Counted from the stretch's first letter, positions 31,278 to 43,569 are shown. The stretch is 64,000 nt of DNA from Zygnema cylindricum (GCA_037447655.1 JBBHKE010002794.1:186001-250000), one strand, 5' to 3'. Numbers and translations are program-made. Notes: generated by a model not told the origin, from the sequence alone.

Positions 31278-31282
31278 AATGG

Positions 31283-33602
31283 GTTACCTGAAAGATTAAA
31301 TAAAACACTAATTGATAGTGCTAGAAGTATGTTGTTGTATAAGAAGATAGGAAAAAGTTTTTGGGCAGAAGCAATGAACTGTGTTAATTACCTCAAAAAT
31401 AGAGTTCTTACTTCACCTATAAAAGGTCAAACACCTTATGAGAGATGGACCGGCCGAAAACCAGAGATATGTTATTTAAAGGTTTTCGGGAGTCAAGTAT
31501 TCAGTCTAGATACAGATCGGTCTAATTGGAAGCTAGATCCTAAACGAAAACCAAGATACTTATTAGGATATGATGAGGATGTTAAAGGATACAGAGTTTA
31601 TGATCTTAAAAGGGAAGATATAATCTTAGTAAAGCATCTATTAGTTATGGATGAAGGAAAGTCTGTGGATCCCTTCAAGTATACAAAGTCAGTAAAAATC
31701 AGATTTGCGTCAGAAAATTCCGATGACTTTGAGCTCCCTAACTATCCAAGTTTTAGAGAAGGTGACAGTCTTGCAGATACAAATTAGACCGAAAAGGACT
31801 CGGCTGCAGAAACTTCAGTGACAACTCTACCCGAAGCGGAAGATGTGGTGGAAATTTATTCGGAATCAACGGATAGGGGAGAAGCCGAGAGTGTTCCAAA
31901 AAACCCACGAAAACCATCTATTCCGGCCATAGATTTTGAGGAGGGAAGGAGAAGTAGCAAAAGATTGCAGGGAAAACAGGTTAATAACAAGGTAACAAAA
32001 CTATCTCATCAAGAGGAACCTCATACTTATGGAGAGGCGATGACTTGTCAAGAAAAAAAGCGGTGGAAGACAGCCATCAAAAAGGAGATGGCTTCAGTTA
32101 TGGCAGCCGATACTTGGGAGCTGGTGGATTGTCCACCTAACCGAAAACCAATCGGTTGTAAGTGGATTTTCAAATTAAAACTAAACCCGGATAACACCAT
32201 TGAGCCTTACAAAGCCCGATTAGTGGCAAGAGGATTTACACAGAAAGAAGGAATCGACTACGAGGAAACCTTTGCCCCGGTCGTTAGATTTCCCTCCGTC
32301 CGCATACTTCTCAGTCTCGCAACAACAGAAGACATGGAGGTGCACCAGATAGACATCAAGACAACCTTTTTGCACGGAGAATTGGAAGAGTAGATCTTCA
32401 TGCGACAACCCGAAGGATTTGTGGAGGAAGGAGAGGAGCGTAAGGTATGCCGGTTGATCAAATCCCTTTATAGTTTGAAACAGGCGCCTTGACAGTGGAA
32501 TAAGAAGCTTGATGAGTTTTTTAAGAGTATGAGATATATCTGGATCAGCTCATATCACTCAATCTATGTTTTTGAAGATGAGGAAGATGTTATATTTATT
32601 GAAATTTATATTGATGATTTGCTTGTTTTAAGTAAATCAAAGGAAATTTTTAATAAACTAAAATCCGATCTTAAGAGGAGATTTGAAGTGAAGGATATGG
32701 GGGAGGAAATTTATATTTTGGGAATTCAAGTAGAAAGAGACCGAGAAAGAAAGATTATAAGATCGACTCAAAAGGAAGCAATAAGGAACATGTTGGAAAA
32801 ATTTCAGATGGATAAAGCTAATAGTTGTACTACTCCAATGGAGTTAAACAAGGGAAGTGAGGGGAGTGAGGAAAAAGGAGTCATAGTCTTACACGAGGAA
32901 TTAAGTCCTGAAGAACAGAAGTTCATGCAGAATATTCCTTACAGGCAAGTAGTGGGAAGCCTAATCTATTTTATGAATTGTACCCGGCCAGATTTAGCTG
33001 CGGATGTAGGAGTGCTGAGTAGAAGTCTAAATGCTCCCACTAATAGGGATTGGGAGGCAGCTAAGAGAGTTCTTAGATATTTGATAGGAACTAGAGATCT
33101 ATGGTTGCATTTGGGTGGGGAGAATACTGACATCACTACTTGGAGTGATGCCAGTTATGGTGATGCTCCGATAAGGAGATGTACTTCTGGATAAGTATTA
33201 TATGTGGGTGATGGGGCTTGTTGTTCGAGTAGCAAGCAGCAAAAGGATATTGCTCAATCCAGTATGGAGGCTGAGTATATGGCCTCTTGCTCAGCTGTAA
33301 AAGAATTGATGTGGGTCAAGTCTTTGCTTGGTGAGCTTGGTTACCTTAAAAGGTGTGTGCAGAAACTTTTTTGTGATAATCAGGCAGCAATCGCTATTTC
33401 TGCCAATCCTAAACATCATTTTAAAGCCAAACACATAGACATTAGACTCAGCTTTGTTAGAGAGAAAGTAAAAAACAAAATAATCAGTTTAGAGTACCGA
33501 CCAGATAGCGAGATGGTAGGAGATACGATGACCAAACCTGTGCCTTCCCCTAAGCTAATTTTCTGCATGAAGAAATGTGGTCTAAAATTGAAGATTGAAT
33601 AG
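31283..33602 (+). pseudogene. Element F: integrase tail, RT and RNase H
   Basis: It resumes at the codons for LPERLNKTLIDSARSML, then shows the integrase C-terminal part (TPYERWTGRKPEICYLKVFG), RT at 31818-32393 (WELVDCPPNRKPIGCKWIFK; GIDYEETFAPVVRFPSVRI; stop at 32391-32393), the RT active-site region at 32529-33194 where YIDDLLVLSKS replaces YVDD, and RNase H at 33204-33602 (SMEAEYMASCSAVKELMW; FCDNQAAIAISANPKHHF). At least four stops interrupt it, including TAA at 33192-33194. Confidence 0.9.
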
Positions 33603-33615
33603 AAAATAAGGGGAG

Positions 33616-34685
33616 TGTAGAACTTGATGGTTCTTTTAGTATTTTCTAGGTATAAAATAAAATGCATAAAAGAAGCTAAGGCAGTCTGCCTCTAACTTCT
33701 CTCTTCAACTACCACACTTGTTGCAGTCACTGAAAGTTGGAGAGGAAGCTACAGCCTTGGCTACCTATGCTATCCTGAGATTTACGGGTAGTAGATTAGT
33801 TGATTTACAGTAATAAATTAGTTGATATACTAATAGTAAAGCTGTCGGACCCAGGATTAGATCCTCGTATCTACCGGCCGTTGAGGCCGTTGTTAGCCGG
33901 TAGCTCTATCCATTTAGTCTATGACTAGTGTTAGATTATATAGTGTTTGATAATTACATAAACATTTTTACGCTGACAAATTCATTTAACGGAAACTATT
34001 TACAGGATACATAGGTTCGGTTATTTAAAAGTACGAATTTAGGTACGGACAAGAAACAAGTACCGCGCATTTGTTTTGATAGCGAAACGAATACCGCGCA
34101 GGTATTTATTCAGCTATGATGAAATCTGCATTTAATCGGACGGTCGGAATGAATGCCGAGATCGCGGAAAAGGATTTCGGCGGTTTTTGGTTATCGCCAC
34201 ATCGGATGACACGTGGCAGAATGACATTGGATCGCGCCATCTACGAGGATTAACGAAGCGAATTGGGATATAACACGTGTCGACATTTAGGCCATGTCGT
34301 ACAATATCCGTACATAAAGTACACCGACAACTGTACGTTTGTGTACAGAAGTGCAATATGATTGGTGTCGTAAATCAGTAGATAGAATTTTTAGAGAGAG
34401 ATAGGACTTAGAAAAATTTGTTAGATAGGACCCTCTCTCCCAAAGAGCTTTTGTATAAAAAGGTCAACTTTGACTCTCCATAACTAACTGCTCAGGGGAG
34501 CAAATTCAGAGATTCTTTTTGCTATCGACTCAGGGGAGTCTTGCTTTCAAAGAGGTGGAGGTGGTCAGCGTTTTTGTCTGCCTGGGTGGTAGTTATTCTT
34601 GCTGAAACATAAATGGGTCAGGGTTATCCTAGAGGCTTCTTGCAATCTGTCCATTCTAAGGACCTATGGAGGTCTTAGAGTTGTA
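33616..34685 (+). repeat. 3' LTR of element F
   Basis: The 1070-bp LTR follows AAAATAAGGGGAG. It ends GGAGGTCTTAGAGTTGTA, with TA in place of the expected CA, next to the flank TACTG. It differs from the 5' LTR by several percent. Confidence 0.9.
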
Positions 34686-34870
34686 TACTGCGAGAAGACA
34701 CCATCGTCAGTGAACTGCATAAGCGATGAGCAATAACAGTTGCTTGCACACAGATAGGGAGGAACCTCCCTAAATCATAAAAAGTGCATGTTGTTAGCCA
34801 ATGATTAGGGAATCAAAAGAGGTAGAGGGGAGGAGGGTGTATAGTGTGTGGTTTTTAAAATCCATACCAT

Positions 34871-37674
34871 TTATCGTTTTTTTTTCTTAAATGATCGTGT
34901 GAGTTTGGATATGGTCTCTTGGAGAATCATTTTTTGCTTGTTCCTTTCCGCCAATTGCCTCGTGAGTTCAACAAACATATTAGGTAACGCCTCTTCTCCC
35001 ATCACTGGAGGAGGCAACGTAGAAGGACGCATTTTTGGAATCTCCCATAGAAACGCACGTCACAATGGAATATTGCGGAAACGTTGTAAAACATTCGTCC
35101 GCGCTTGACGAAACACTTTCAACGCGGGAGTTGATCGTGCATTACGGAGAATGGTATATAACCGGGGGTCCCATGGATGATAGTGACTCAATAATTGGGG
35201 CACAACAATGACATACCTGTTGTTTCAATGCCTAATCCACGCAAATTGTGGGTCGGAGGGGTTGAATTGACGTATATGGGCAAATGTTGAGCCGCGACTC
35301 TCATAGGCAGTGAAGAGCCATGTGGGGTGGGCGGTTACACCGGGTGGGATGTCAAGTACTTCCGGTTCGAGTTTCCTCCTAAGAGGGAGGGGGCGGGGTT
35401 CTCCGTACCTCCAGTGCCCGGGCCACTCCGCGACCAGAACGAAGTGCTCCGCTCTTGGCCAAAAACTGTCCATGGCCTCCTCACCCTTTGGAGGTGGGAA
35501 AAACCAATCGGCTTCCTCAACCCGATAACGAGGTTGAGGATATTGAGGAGCAATTACAAGTGCTCGCACGGAATACGGTGAAAGGGGAGCAAAAAGGACC
35601 TCTTCGTCGCTTTCATACTCATTCTCTTTTTTTCTTTCCTCACTCTCTTCACTTTGTTCATCTTCGGTTGGCGGGTCACCCTCGAATTTAGTGACCGGAA
35701 TGTCGGAGGGTTGAACCTCCTCCATGTCATGCTCCTCCTCGCTCGGTTCGTCACCATCCACAATGCTTTCGTCGGTGGGAGATGAGGAGGGCTCGTAATC
35801 CACGTTGCCAGTCTCCTTAACTTTAGCCTTCCCTTCCGCTATTATTTTTCTCCTCTCTACCCTACCCGGTGATTCCCTCTCCTCGCCTTCCTCATCCACT
35901 TTCAGGCCCTCCTCTCCAACCTCTCTCAATACCGCCTCATCTCCCCCTCTTCCCTCCTCTCCATTTATCTCCTCCTCGGGTAACGGTTGTTCTATGGGTT
36001 CCTAAACCGATTCCCGTTCTTGAAACTATGTGTGCTCCATTGCCCACATAAATCGCATATCTAAAAGAAGCAAATCTAGATGATGCCGACTCCAAATTGA
36101 TTAAAACCCAAATGACTGGCCCTTTAACAATCAGAACCCCAATACAACTTCACCCTTGTGAAATAACACATTTTGTGTGCTCAGTTCCACCACAAAATGC
36201 AAAGTTAGAATATGAGATTTGGACACATTCACCCACTTTGACTTTCCCTAAGAAATGCAGCCACCCTGGCAGACAAAAACTCTGACCGACTACACCCATG
36301 TGTAGCATGGACTCCCCTGAGTCCGTAGCAAAAAGAAATGGTAAAGCAAATTGATAGTTTTGAATGGTCAAATATGACCTTTTGTACAAGACCTCTCTCG
36401 AAGAGAGGCTGCTACCTACTAAATTTTCTAAGTTATATTTCCTCTGTAAAACTCTAACTTTGACGTACGGCACCAATCAAATTACGGTGTCAAACAAAAA
36501 GTACAGGTGCAGATTTACTTTCTGTATGGCCATCATACAACATGGCCAAAATGTCGACACGTGTCAAATCGGGATTTGTTCCCGTGATCTCCGGAGTTGC
36601 CGCAATCCAATGTCATCATGCCACGTGTCACCTAACGTGGCGATGACCGTAAAACGCCAAAAGTACCTCTTCCGTGATCATCGCGCCTATCGTGGCCGTC
36701 CGATCAAAACCGACTATATCTCTAGCCTTTGAAATTAGACGCGTCGTATTTGTTTCGCTGTCGAAACAAATGCGCGATATCCGTTTCATAATATACATTG
36801 AAACCGTACTCTATACTATCTAAAACTATATCCATGCACTTCGTAATTATTCCTCGTTAAACGAATTAGTCTACGTGTAACTTTATACATATTTATCAAA
36901 CCATATATATCCTAGCACTGGTCCTAGACCTAACGCACAAAGCTAACGGCTACTCTGACGGACCATAGGTACCAAGATCAAATTCTGGGTTCGTCAGCAT
37001 TTTTAGAAAACATATATGTCTCTCTAAAAAGCTTTAGGCAGCCATGGCGCCATGGCTCTATCTCCCTACCCTGCCTTCAGTGACTACACCAAGTGTGGGG
37101 GCTTGGAGAAGGGAGTTAGAGGCAGATTGTTCTCTACCTTTTTCCTATCATAATATAGACCTAGAAAATACTCAAATGTCAACACTTCTTTCATCCATGC
37201 CTCATCTACTGCCTTCCGTTTTCTTTCAACCTCTACCGAAGACTCCATTTCTCTCCCTACCTCGTCCTCATTCGTCCTCTCCATTTGGGCCTCTACAGAA
37301 GGCTCCCTTTCCCTCTCTACCTCCACAAACGCCCCTCTTTGTTGTCTTGCATTCGACAGTGGCTCCCATTGAATCGGTAATACCTCCGCTGCCTCCCTTT
37401 CCCTTGCCAACTCCTCTGCCGTCTTCCCTAACCTAACTCTCACTTTCGCCGCCTCTCTATCCCTCTCTACCTCTTCCGGCAATACCTCTACCCTAGGTAA
37501 ATTAGCCCTCTCACCCTCCTGTCTTGGTATTTCTCATGTTTGTGTTGTATCCTCTTGAGATTGGTTAGGGTTCGTTAGTATGGGAGAAAAACGGAAGCGC
37601 ACAAACCGCGCACTGCGTAGACGCTTGGTTGGCTTCTTAGTTGACCGCGTGGTTGGCCGTTTACCACCCCTCAT
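34871..37674 (-). pseudogene. Unrecognised 544-codon reading frame, broken by four stops and a solo LTR
   Basis: From ATG at 37674 (MRGGKRPTTRSTKKPTKRLR) the minus-strand frame runs to 37185, jumps over the solo LTR and one TSD copy, continues from 36015 and ends with TAA at 34871-34873. The joined length is an exact multiple of three. In-frame stops are TGA at codon 47, TAG at 168, TGA at 427 and TGA at 482, each one C-to-T change from CGA or CAG. The protein has a basic, nuclear-signal-like N-terminus, a long Glu/Arg-rich middle, a Trp/Pro-rich segment (PPPKGEEAMDSFWPRAEHFV) and a Lys-rich helical C-terminus (LTRQLAERNKQKMILQETIS). I recognise no family. It could be a decayed host gene or an ORF of another transposon. 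Confidence 0.6.
36021..37184 (-). mobile_element. Solo LTR inside the 544-codon frame
   Basis: A 1164-bp LTR of the TGTTGA family, from TGAAACTATG to AATGTCAACA in minus orientation. The flanks are GTTCT (36016-36020) and CTTCT (37185-37189), a TSD with one mismatch. The reading frame across the site is kept exactly when the LTR and one TSD copy are removed, which supports the call. Confidence 0.88.
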
Positions 37675-38244
37675 GATGACGTGTCAAACTTAGGTGGGAA
37701 AACGATTTAGATAAAAAACATTAACGCAAGACACAGCGAGGTTTGTGAGAATGACCTAAAAAGAAGGAACGCATGCATTCTGTAGGTTTTACAAAAATTA
37801 AAACACATGTTTACGTTAGATATGTACGTATAACTCATGACTATATATATATCACGTGTGAGCGACGTGACAAAATAACAGCGATGCGTATATTCCAAGA
37901 ATGTACACATCGCTGGACAAAACGAACAGTTCACGGCACACTTCGTCTCGTTTTAACAATACTCCAACATAGACGCTACGCCAAACGAAGCGTTATTTCG
38001 ACGTCTACTATTTTATACGGACGCCAACATTCAAGCGACGACATCTTTGTCGGCCGATGAAAGGCGTACAACCAAACTTAAACCTAGTGAAATAAGCACC
38101 AAACGACGACGCAATGTCATCGCTCATACATTCTGACATCACTAAAGCTACGAGGCACTCTCGTCGCTTTTATCATAAAACCCATAGCATTCAGGTACAA
38201 TATCATGGAGAGGGGTTAACTAATTCGACAACCCTAAGCATTAC
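37675..38244. other. Intergenic stretch, nothing identified
   Basis: It is moderately AT-rich with CACGTGTGAG and several ACG-rich patches. No protein family, RNA gene or terminal repeats are visible. Confidence 0.5.
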
Positions 38245-38890
38245 AACTTTGAAGTGGAAGAGAGTATAAGGATATGAGAGGAGAAAAGGGGGTGAGAGAG
38301 GGGCAAGGGGAGGAGGGGGGGATAGTGCGACGAATGGGAGAGATAGAAAGAGAGGAATAGGGATAAGGCAGGGGGACGGGAAAAGAGAGAAGAGGGAATA
38401 GGGAAGAGGTGCAGGGAGTGGTAGAGTGAGAGAGGGAATAACAAAGAGAGAGGGATAGGGATGGATTTAGACTTGGAGAGGGAGAGGGGATTAGTGAGGG
38501 AGAGTGGCGGGTAGAGGGGAGTGGACAAAAAAAAGGGGAAGGAGAGGATGACGGAGGGGGGATAGGGAGGGGGAAGAAAAAAAGTGAGAGAAAGAGCCCA
38601 GGTGAGATAGAAAAAGTAGGGGGGAGAGACGTATAAAGATAGGAAGAATACGAGAAAGGAAGAGAGGGAGATAAGGGGGGTTTGTGGAGAGAAAGAGGGA
38701 GGATGGAGGGAAAGAGAGAAAAGGGGATGAGGATGGAGAAAGAGAGAAAGAGGGGACGAGGGGCGAGGTTTATGGAGGGGAGAGGTATAGAGGGGGGGGA
38801 GGGAAAGGGAGGAGAGAATGAGATAAAGGGAGGGAGACAAGAGAGAGGGGTAATAAAGGGAGGGAAGAGGGGATAGAGGGATTGACATAG
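38245..38890 (+). repeat. Purine (GA-rich) tract of about 650 bp
   Basis: Almost only A and G on the plus strand, in degenerate GAGAGG/GGAGAGGG units with rare pyrimidines. The long overlapping frames on both strands (Ser/Pro/Leu-rich on the minus strand, Arg/Glu/Gly-rich on the plus strand) are composition artefacts. Such polypurine/polypyrimidine tracts can adopt triplex DNA. Confidence 0.9.
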
Positions 38891-38935
38891 TGACGTGACA
38901 TCGGGAGGGAGTGCCAAGCATGTAAACAATCACGA

Positions 38936-39854
38936 TGTTGAAATCACTAGATTTAGGGGAGGTATTTTCTAGGTCTTAATTAGTTAAAATAGCTAAAATA
39001 AAAGCACAGGCAGCCTGCCTCCACCTTCTCTCTCTAGCCCCCATACTTGTTCTAGTCATTGAAGGAGAGAGAGGGCGGTGGAGCCATGGCTGCCTCAGCT
39101 CCATAGGCAGGACTAAAGAGTGACCTAAGTCATGTCGTAGTAGTATGTTAGGATATATAGGGTTTGATAGCCATTTAAACATTAGCTACATCATTAATCT
39201 GATTAACAGAATAACAAATTAAGGGCATAATGAACTAGTTCGGAATTAGTGCGCACGAAACAAATATATCGGACATTTGTTATTTTGGACGGCGAACATT
39301 AAAAGCCGGTTTGGATCCGACGGCCCGTATCATCGCTGGGATCCTAGAATGGCCGCCTTAGCGCTTTTCGGATGTGACATGACCTGTCAACACGTGGCAA
39401 GATATCATTGGGAAGCGAGAATCCCGCGGAGCATGAGGACAAGTCCAAAAGAGACAAACGTCCCCTCCATGGCCTTATCGTACACCAGCCGTACAGAAAG
39501 TACATCGGTCGTAGTACATTTCTGTACTATACAGTCTTCTGATTAGTTCGTGCATCAGTAGATAGGGACTGTGAGAGGGGTTTAAGACTTAGAGGATTGA
39601 GGAGGTAGCCGCCTCTCTCCGAACAAGCTTGTATAAATATTGGCATCTTTGCCACTTGATAATTAATTGCCTGGTTGGGCATTTTCATTGATTCTTTCTG
39701 CTGTGGACTCAAGAGAGTCCATACTGCACAGGGGTGCAGTCAGATTATCTATTTGCCTGCTTGGGTAGCAGTGATCCAAATTGAAAGAGGGCTAGCCAAA
39801 AGCTATCTAGAGGCTTCCTGAATTCAGTGATCCAATGGGGGACACAGAATTACA
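38936..39854 (+). mobile_element. Solo LTR, TSD CACGA
   Basis: A 919-bp LTR of a separate family (TGTTGAAATC ... GAATTACA) in plus orientation with perfect flanks CACGA (38931-38935 and 39855-39859). It carries the conserved block 'gagccatggctgcct', the CACGTGGC box (about 39400), paired GTAC motifs (about 39480-39530) and a TATA-like GTATAAATAT (about 39630). The T-arm-like hairpin is not evident. Confidence 0.9.
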
Positions 39855-39880
39855 CACGATTTATGCAAGAAGGACAAACT

Positions 39881-40270
39881 TTAATGGTTATAACACGTAC
39901 TACAACCATAGTCTCCCTTGAAGTGTTCGGGGAACCTCCTCACGGTCCTTGGATCGATTTCGTCTTCCCCGTTGAATTGTACGTCGGCGATCATCCAGTT
40001 GATTACTCGAATGCGAATAATCTTCGTTGAAACATGTTGAGTTTTGCGAGGTTTTCGTGGGAGCCTAATGAAACATGCACCCTCCTCTTCACGACCTCCG
40101 ATCGGACCCTCTTCCTCGAAAGACTCCCAATACGGTAATTCTTCCCCGTCGCTTGGCATTTGCGTTTCCTCCGTATCGCGGATGTCCCCCCTCCCGAATT
40201 CGGTGTTAGTTGGGAATGGAGGGACCGAAACATTTCCGGAGTTTCTCGCAGCATAACTCCCAAAAAATTT
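39881..40270 (-). other. Unrecognised open frame
   Basis: The minus-strand frame ending at 39881 is open beyond 40270 without a clear start. It contains ITKFFGSYAARNSG, an acidic segment (SDGEELPYWESFEEEG) and a basic segment (RLPRKPRKTQHVSTKIIRIR). No family is recognised. Its acidic/basic layout and a TKF-G motif loosely recall the 544-codon frame at 34871-37674, but I cannot show homology. It may be an exon or relic. Confidence 0.3.
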
Positions 40271-41423
40271 AGTGATTGGGGAAGAGATTGGCCAGATTTT
40301 GGTAAAAAATAACAGGTGACAGTTCAGGTAAGGAATGGATGCGGAGCAAACAAAGGTAAGGATAATACGAAAGACGATGTCTTAAGGTGAATAAGTTGTG
40401 GAATGGTTGTCAAAAAATAGAAATATATATAGCAAATATGATACCTCAAAAAAAAAATAGCGGGAAAGGTTTTTCAGTCAAAAATACAGTTTTTAAATTT
40501 TAGGTTGAATTTTAGACGCCGCAAGTTTGGAGATTATCACAAAAAGGTATCATTTGAAATTTGATTGTGAAATATTTTAAATACGTCAAAATCAAGCGGG
40601 AATGTACGAAAATGAGCGCGAGTTACAGTGGGAAAATGGGCACGTGATAGGCGACGATGATGTTGGTGAAAACGCCATGAAAAATGCAGCAGGTTGATGG
40701 ATGTACGGAAATTTGTTTGAATAGGCGATGAGACGTTTATCTGGTTGTTGTTACATTGTGGTCGACAATTTCAAGCCATGATATTTAAGTGGGTTAAAAG
40801 CATGCCACGCGTAATGTTGGTCGTCCAATCATATGACGACTTGCAGATGACAAGTTGGATTTTTTTGTTTTATACCTCCATTTAGAATGAATATTAATGC
40901 TAATACATGTTATTTTCGTTGACGTCAACGCTATTAACTATTATTTTTAGAAATACTTCAACCGGAAAGCAATCAATTTAGCATTAAGACACTTATTAAC
41001 GTTAAAACAACGACAAAATTAGAGTTAAAGCGCGGTATTAGTGTGTATTTTACTACAACATACGTAGAAGCGACGTCATTTTTGAACGCAACAGCGTGCC
41101 GTGGTCAGTTCGAAATTTGTGCTTACGTGAAACATAACTGATCACACATTACACAATTCTCGGAGTCGCGTTAACATGTAATTGCGTAAATATTTTTGGG
41201 TAGACGCGGATGTCGCAAAAACGCTACGGCGTACGATTTGTACAATTCCTTACACACACATATTTTAGTGTTTAGATTTTATGGTCCGACAATTAATACA
41301 AAAAAATATACAAATTAGAGTGAATGATAAATTAGTATCATTGTGTACCCTAAAAAACCCAATTTACCGTAAAGTACGCTAATTGTTTCATTACGCTATC
41401 TATTCCATTATGCTAATAGCGAT
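40271..41423. other. AT-rich intergenic stretch, nothing identified
   Basis: About 1.15 kb of AT-rich sequence with short poly-A and poly-T runs. No gene, RNA gene or element boundary is recognisable. Confidence 0.5.
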
Positions 41424-42665
41424 TCACGGTGTAGTAACACTATTCATTTCGCAATCTTAGGGAACACGACAAAGCGTCGCAAAATCTGACACGGTACACC
41501 GCGAATTGTTATTAGACTATATAAATTATTAGAGTAAAGAAAAAGATAGCGTCATTCATTCAAATTTAGTGCCAAGAGACGTAGCAGATTATGGTCCATC
41601 TCCTTAAATAGTGTAATATGTTTTCTTTAAGGTATCAATGTCAAAATTTTGGGGTGCCGATATAGAGTACATAAGGCTAATAACGATTCACGGTGTAGTA
41701 CACTATTCATTTCGCAAATCTTAGGGAACGCGACAAAGCGTCGCAAATCTGACACATTAGTAAACACTATTCATTTCGCAAATCTAAGGGAACGCGACTA
41801 ATCCTAATTATTGGCTTATTCATACGTCGTACATTAGATAATTTTGTACTTTTTTGGTTACGGGCGGGCACGGTTAGTCACGAGAAATCGAGTTTCGGTT
41901 AACTTTTATTTTCGTAAACGCCGGTCGGTTAACGGTTAACAATTTTGGAGCGTGACATAACCCAGTCAGACGTCAGTTACTCAGATTTTGAAAAAATAAA
42001 ACGGACGATTTCGGTTATGTAAAATTTTGACTTTTGCGACCTTTGGTCGATACTGTGGTACTAAATGGATTGTGATTTTTTTTCCAAAAGCTCCCCCCTT
42101 CGCGATATTTCAAATTTGTACTATTTTTTCGTACCAGTTTCGTACTATTAGTACGGAACACCACGCCTAACCGATGATTTACGGCGATGCTGGTTCCTGA
42201 GCGATATATCACCCCTCACCGTTAGACAGAGGTCGAAAAAGTCAAAAAATTTCATACCCGAAACTGACCGTTTTTTTTTTTCAAAATCTGAGTAACCGAC
42301 GCCCGACCGAGTTTTGTCACGCTCCAAAATTGTTAACCGTTAACCGACCGTCGTTTATGATAAAAAAAAATTAACCGAATCTTGATTTTTCGCGACTAAC
42401 CGTGCCCGCCCATAACCGAAAAAGTACAAAATTAATCAATGTACGACGGAATAAGCCAATAATTACGATTTGTCGTGTTCCCTAAGATTTGCGAAATGAA
42501 TAGTGTTACTCCCGTGTCAGATTTGCGACGCTTTGTCGCGTTCCCTAAGATTTTCGAAATAAATAGTGTACTACCGTGTCAGATTTGCGACGCTTTGTCG
42601 CGTTCCCTTTGATTTGCGAAATGAATAGCTTACTTCAGTACCGTGTCAGATTTGCGACGCTAATC
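41424..42665. mobile_element. Fold-back element with tandem repeats in its arms
   Basis: The left arm (about 41699-42060) and right arm (about 42190-42560) are imperfect inverted copies; for example AACAATTTTGGAGCGTGACA on the left pairs with TGTCACGCTCCAAAATTGTT on the right. Outside them a unit of roughly 70-75 bp is repeated: left copies near 41440, 41705 and 41765, right inverted copies near 42480, 42550 and 42610. Each contains CTATTCATTTCGCAAATCT and CGACAAAGCGTCGC. No coding capacity is seen. This resembles fold-back (FB-type) DNA elements; the outer borders are approximate. Confidence 0.7.
41495..41697. mobile_element. MITE-like element with 20-bp inverted ends
   Basis: TACACCGCGAATTGTTATTAG at the left and CTAATAACGATTCACGGTGTA at the right are imperfect inverted repeats enclosing about 160 bp. 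The interior (AAATTATTAGAGTAAAG) resembles the interior of the element at 47676-47796. It lies between tandem units of the fold-back arm. Confidence 0.6.
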
Positions 42666-42726
42666 ATGAAGTCACGTACTTCCACGATGCCAAAGAGTAC
42701 AAAGTACAAGAATGTTGGATTATAGG

Positions 42727-43569
42727 TAGTGTTGGGTATCGGGTAAATTCATATCGCGATAATCTCGATATTCGATATATCGAATATCGATCGAGCAGGA
42801 TCCTCAATATATCGTACGGAGACCAACATAAATTATCGCGATATATATCGCGATATATAGTATATATATATTTTTTTATTTATATAATATGTTATTTTAG
42901 CGAAAAAGTCAAATTGTCTAATACGCCACGTACGCCGTGATTTTCGTTCCGCGACTTAAAGGTAGACGCCGCAAAATGTAACCGACAAAAAAGTACTAAT
43001 TCTGAAATTGTAATGATTAATTATTTGGGGTATGGTTACACGAGGAGGTCTATGTAATAGTACGGATAGCAAAATTTATGTATTACAGAGGCCTCTGGTA
43101 CATCGCGTATCTTTTGTCAAAAAGTTTTACATACGTGTTCTGATATGAGTGGTTCCACGTAAGCTGCAACCTAATCTCAAATATCATCGAATATTTGGAA
43201 ACCGACCTTTTTCGTTTGGAAAATCGTACCTGCGTATAACGTACGTGTACTTCACAAGTGTACCTCGTCAATGTACCTTAGAGATCTCCTTCACTCTGCT
43301 GACTTTCAGGAATCCAGGATTTCTTTCCGGCAAAGATTTTACAGTCACTTCGTCCGAAGTCACGAGACTTTGAAAACCTGTGGGATTTTTTTTTTTTTTA
43401 TTTATTTTTTTTAGCTTCGATATATTGACGATACGATATATCGGCGATATATTGGCGATATATCGCGATGATTTGAAATTCGATATATCGAAGCGATATA
43501 TCGATTATCGGGTACGTGAAATTTGATATATATCGAATATCGGCAAACGGTCCTCGATACCCAACACTA
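42727..43569. mobile_element. hAT-type non-autonomous DNA transposon, TSD ATTATAGG
   Basis: An 843-bp segment has terminal inverted repeats TAGTGTTGGGTATCG / CGATACCCAACACTA and a perfect 8-bp target duplication ATTATAGG (42719-42726 and 43570-43577), the hallmark of hAT elements. It encodes no transposase. Both subterminal regions are packed with CGATAT/ATATCG palindromes (about 42750-42880 and 43420-43540), a possible transposase-binding array. Confidence 0.9.

Larger units (their letters stand above)
22622..34685 (+). mobile_element. Element F: copia retrotransposon with two nested insertions
   Basis: LTRs at 22622-23692 and 33616-34685 (1071 and 1070 bp, family TGTAGAA) bound a complete Gag-pol order. 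Flanks are TACTA (22617-22621) and TACTG (34686-34690), a 5-bp TSD with one mismatch. A solo LTR (24084-25292) interrupts Gag and element A (26923-31277) interrupts integrase. The LTRs differ by several percent, so F is older than A. The coding region has several stops. Confidence 0.92.

Noticed and set aside
38234-38933. Two overlapping open frames of about 230 codons on the minus strand, rich in Ser, Pro and Leu
   Set aside because: They lie entirely in the purine tract, exist in two frames at once and have no domain; they are composition artefacts.
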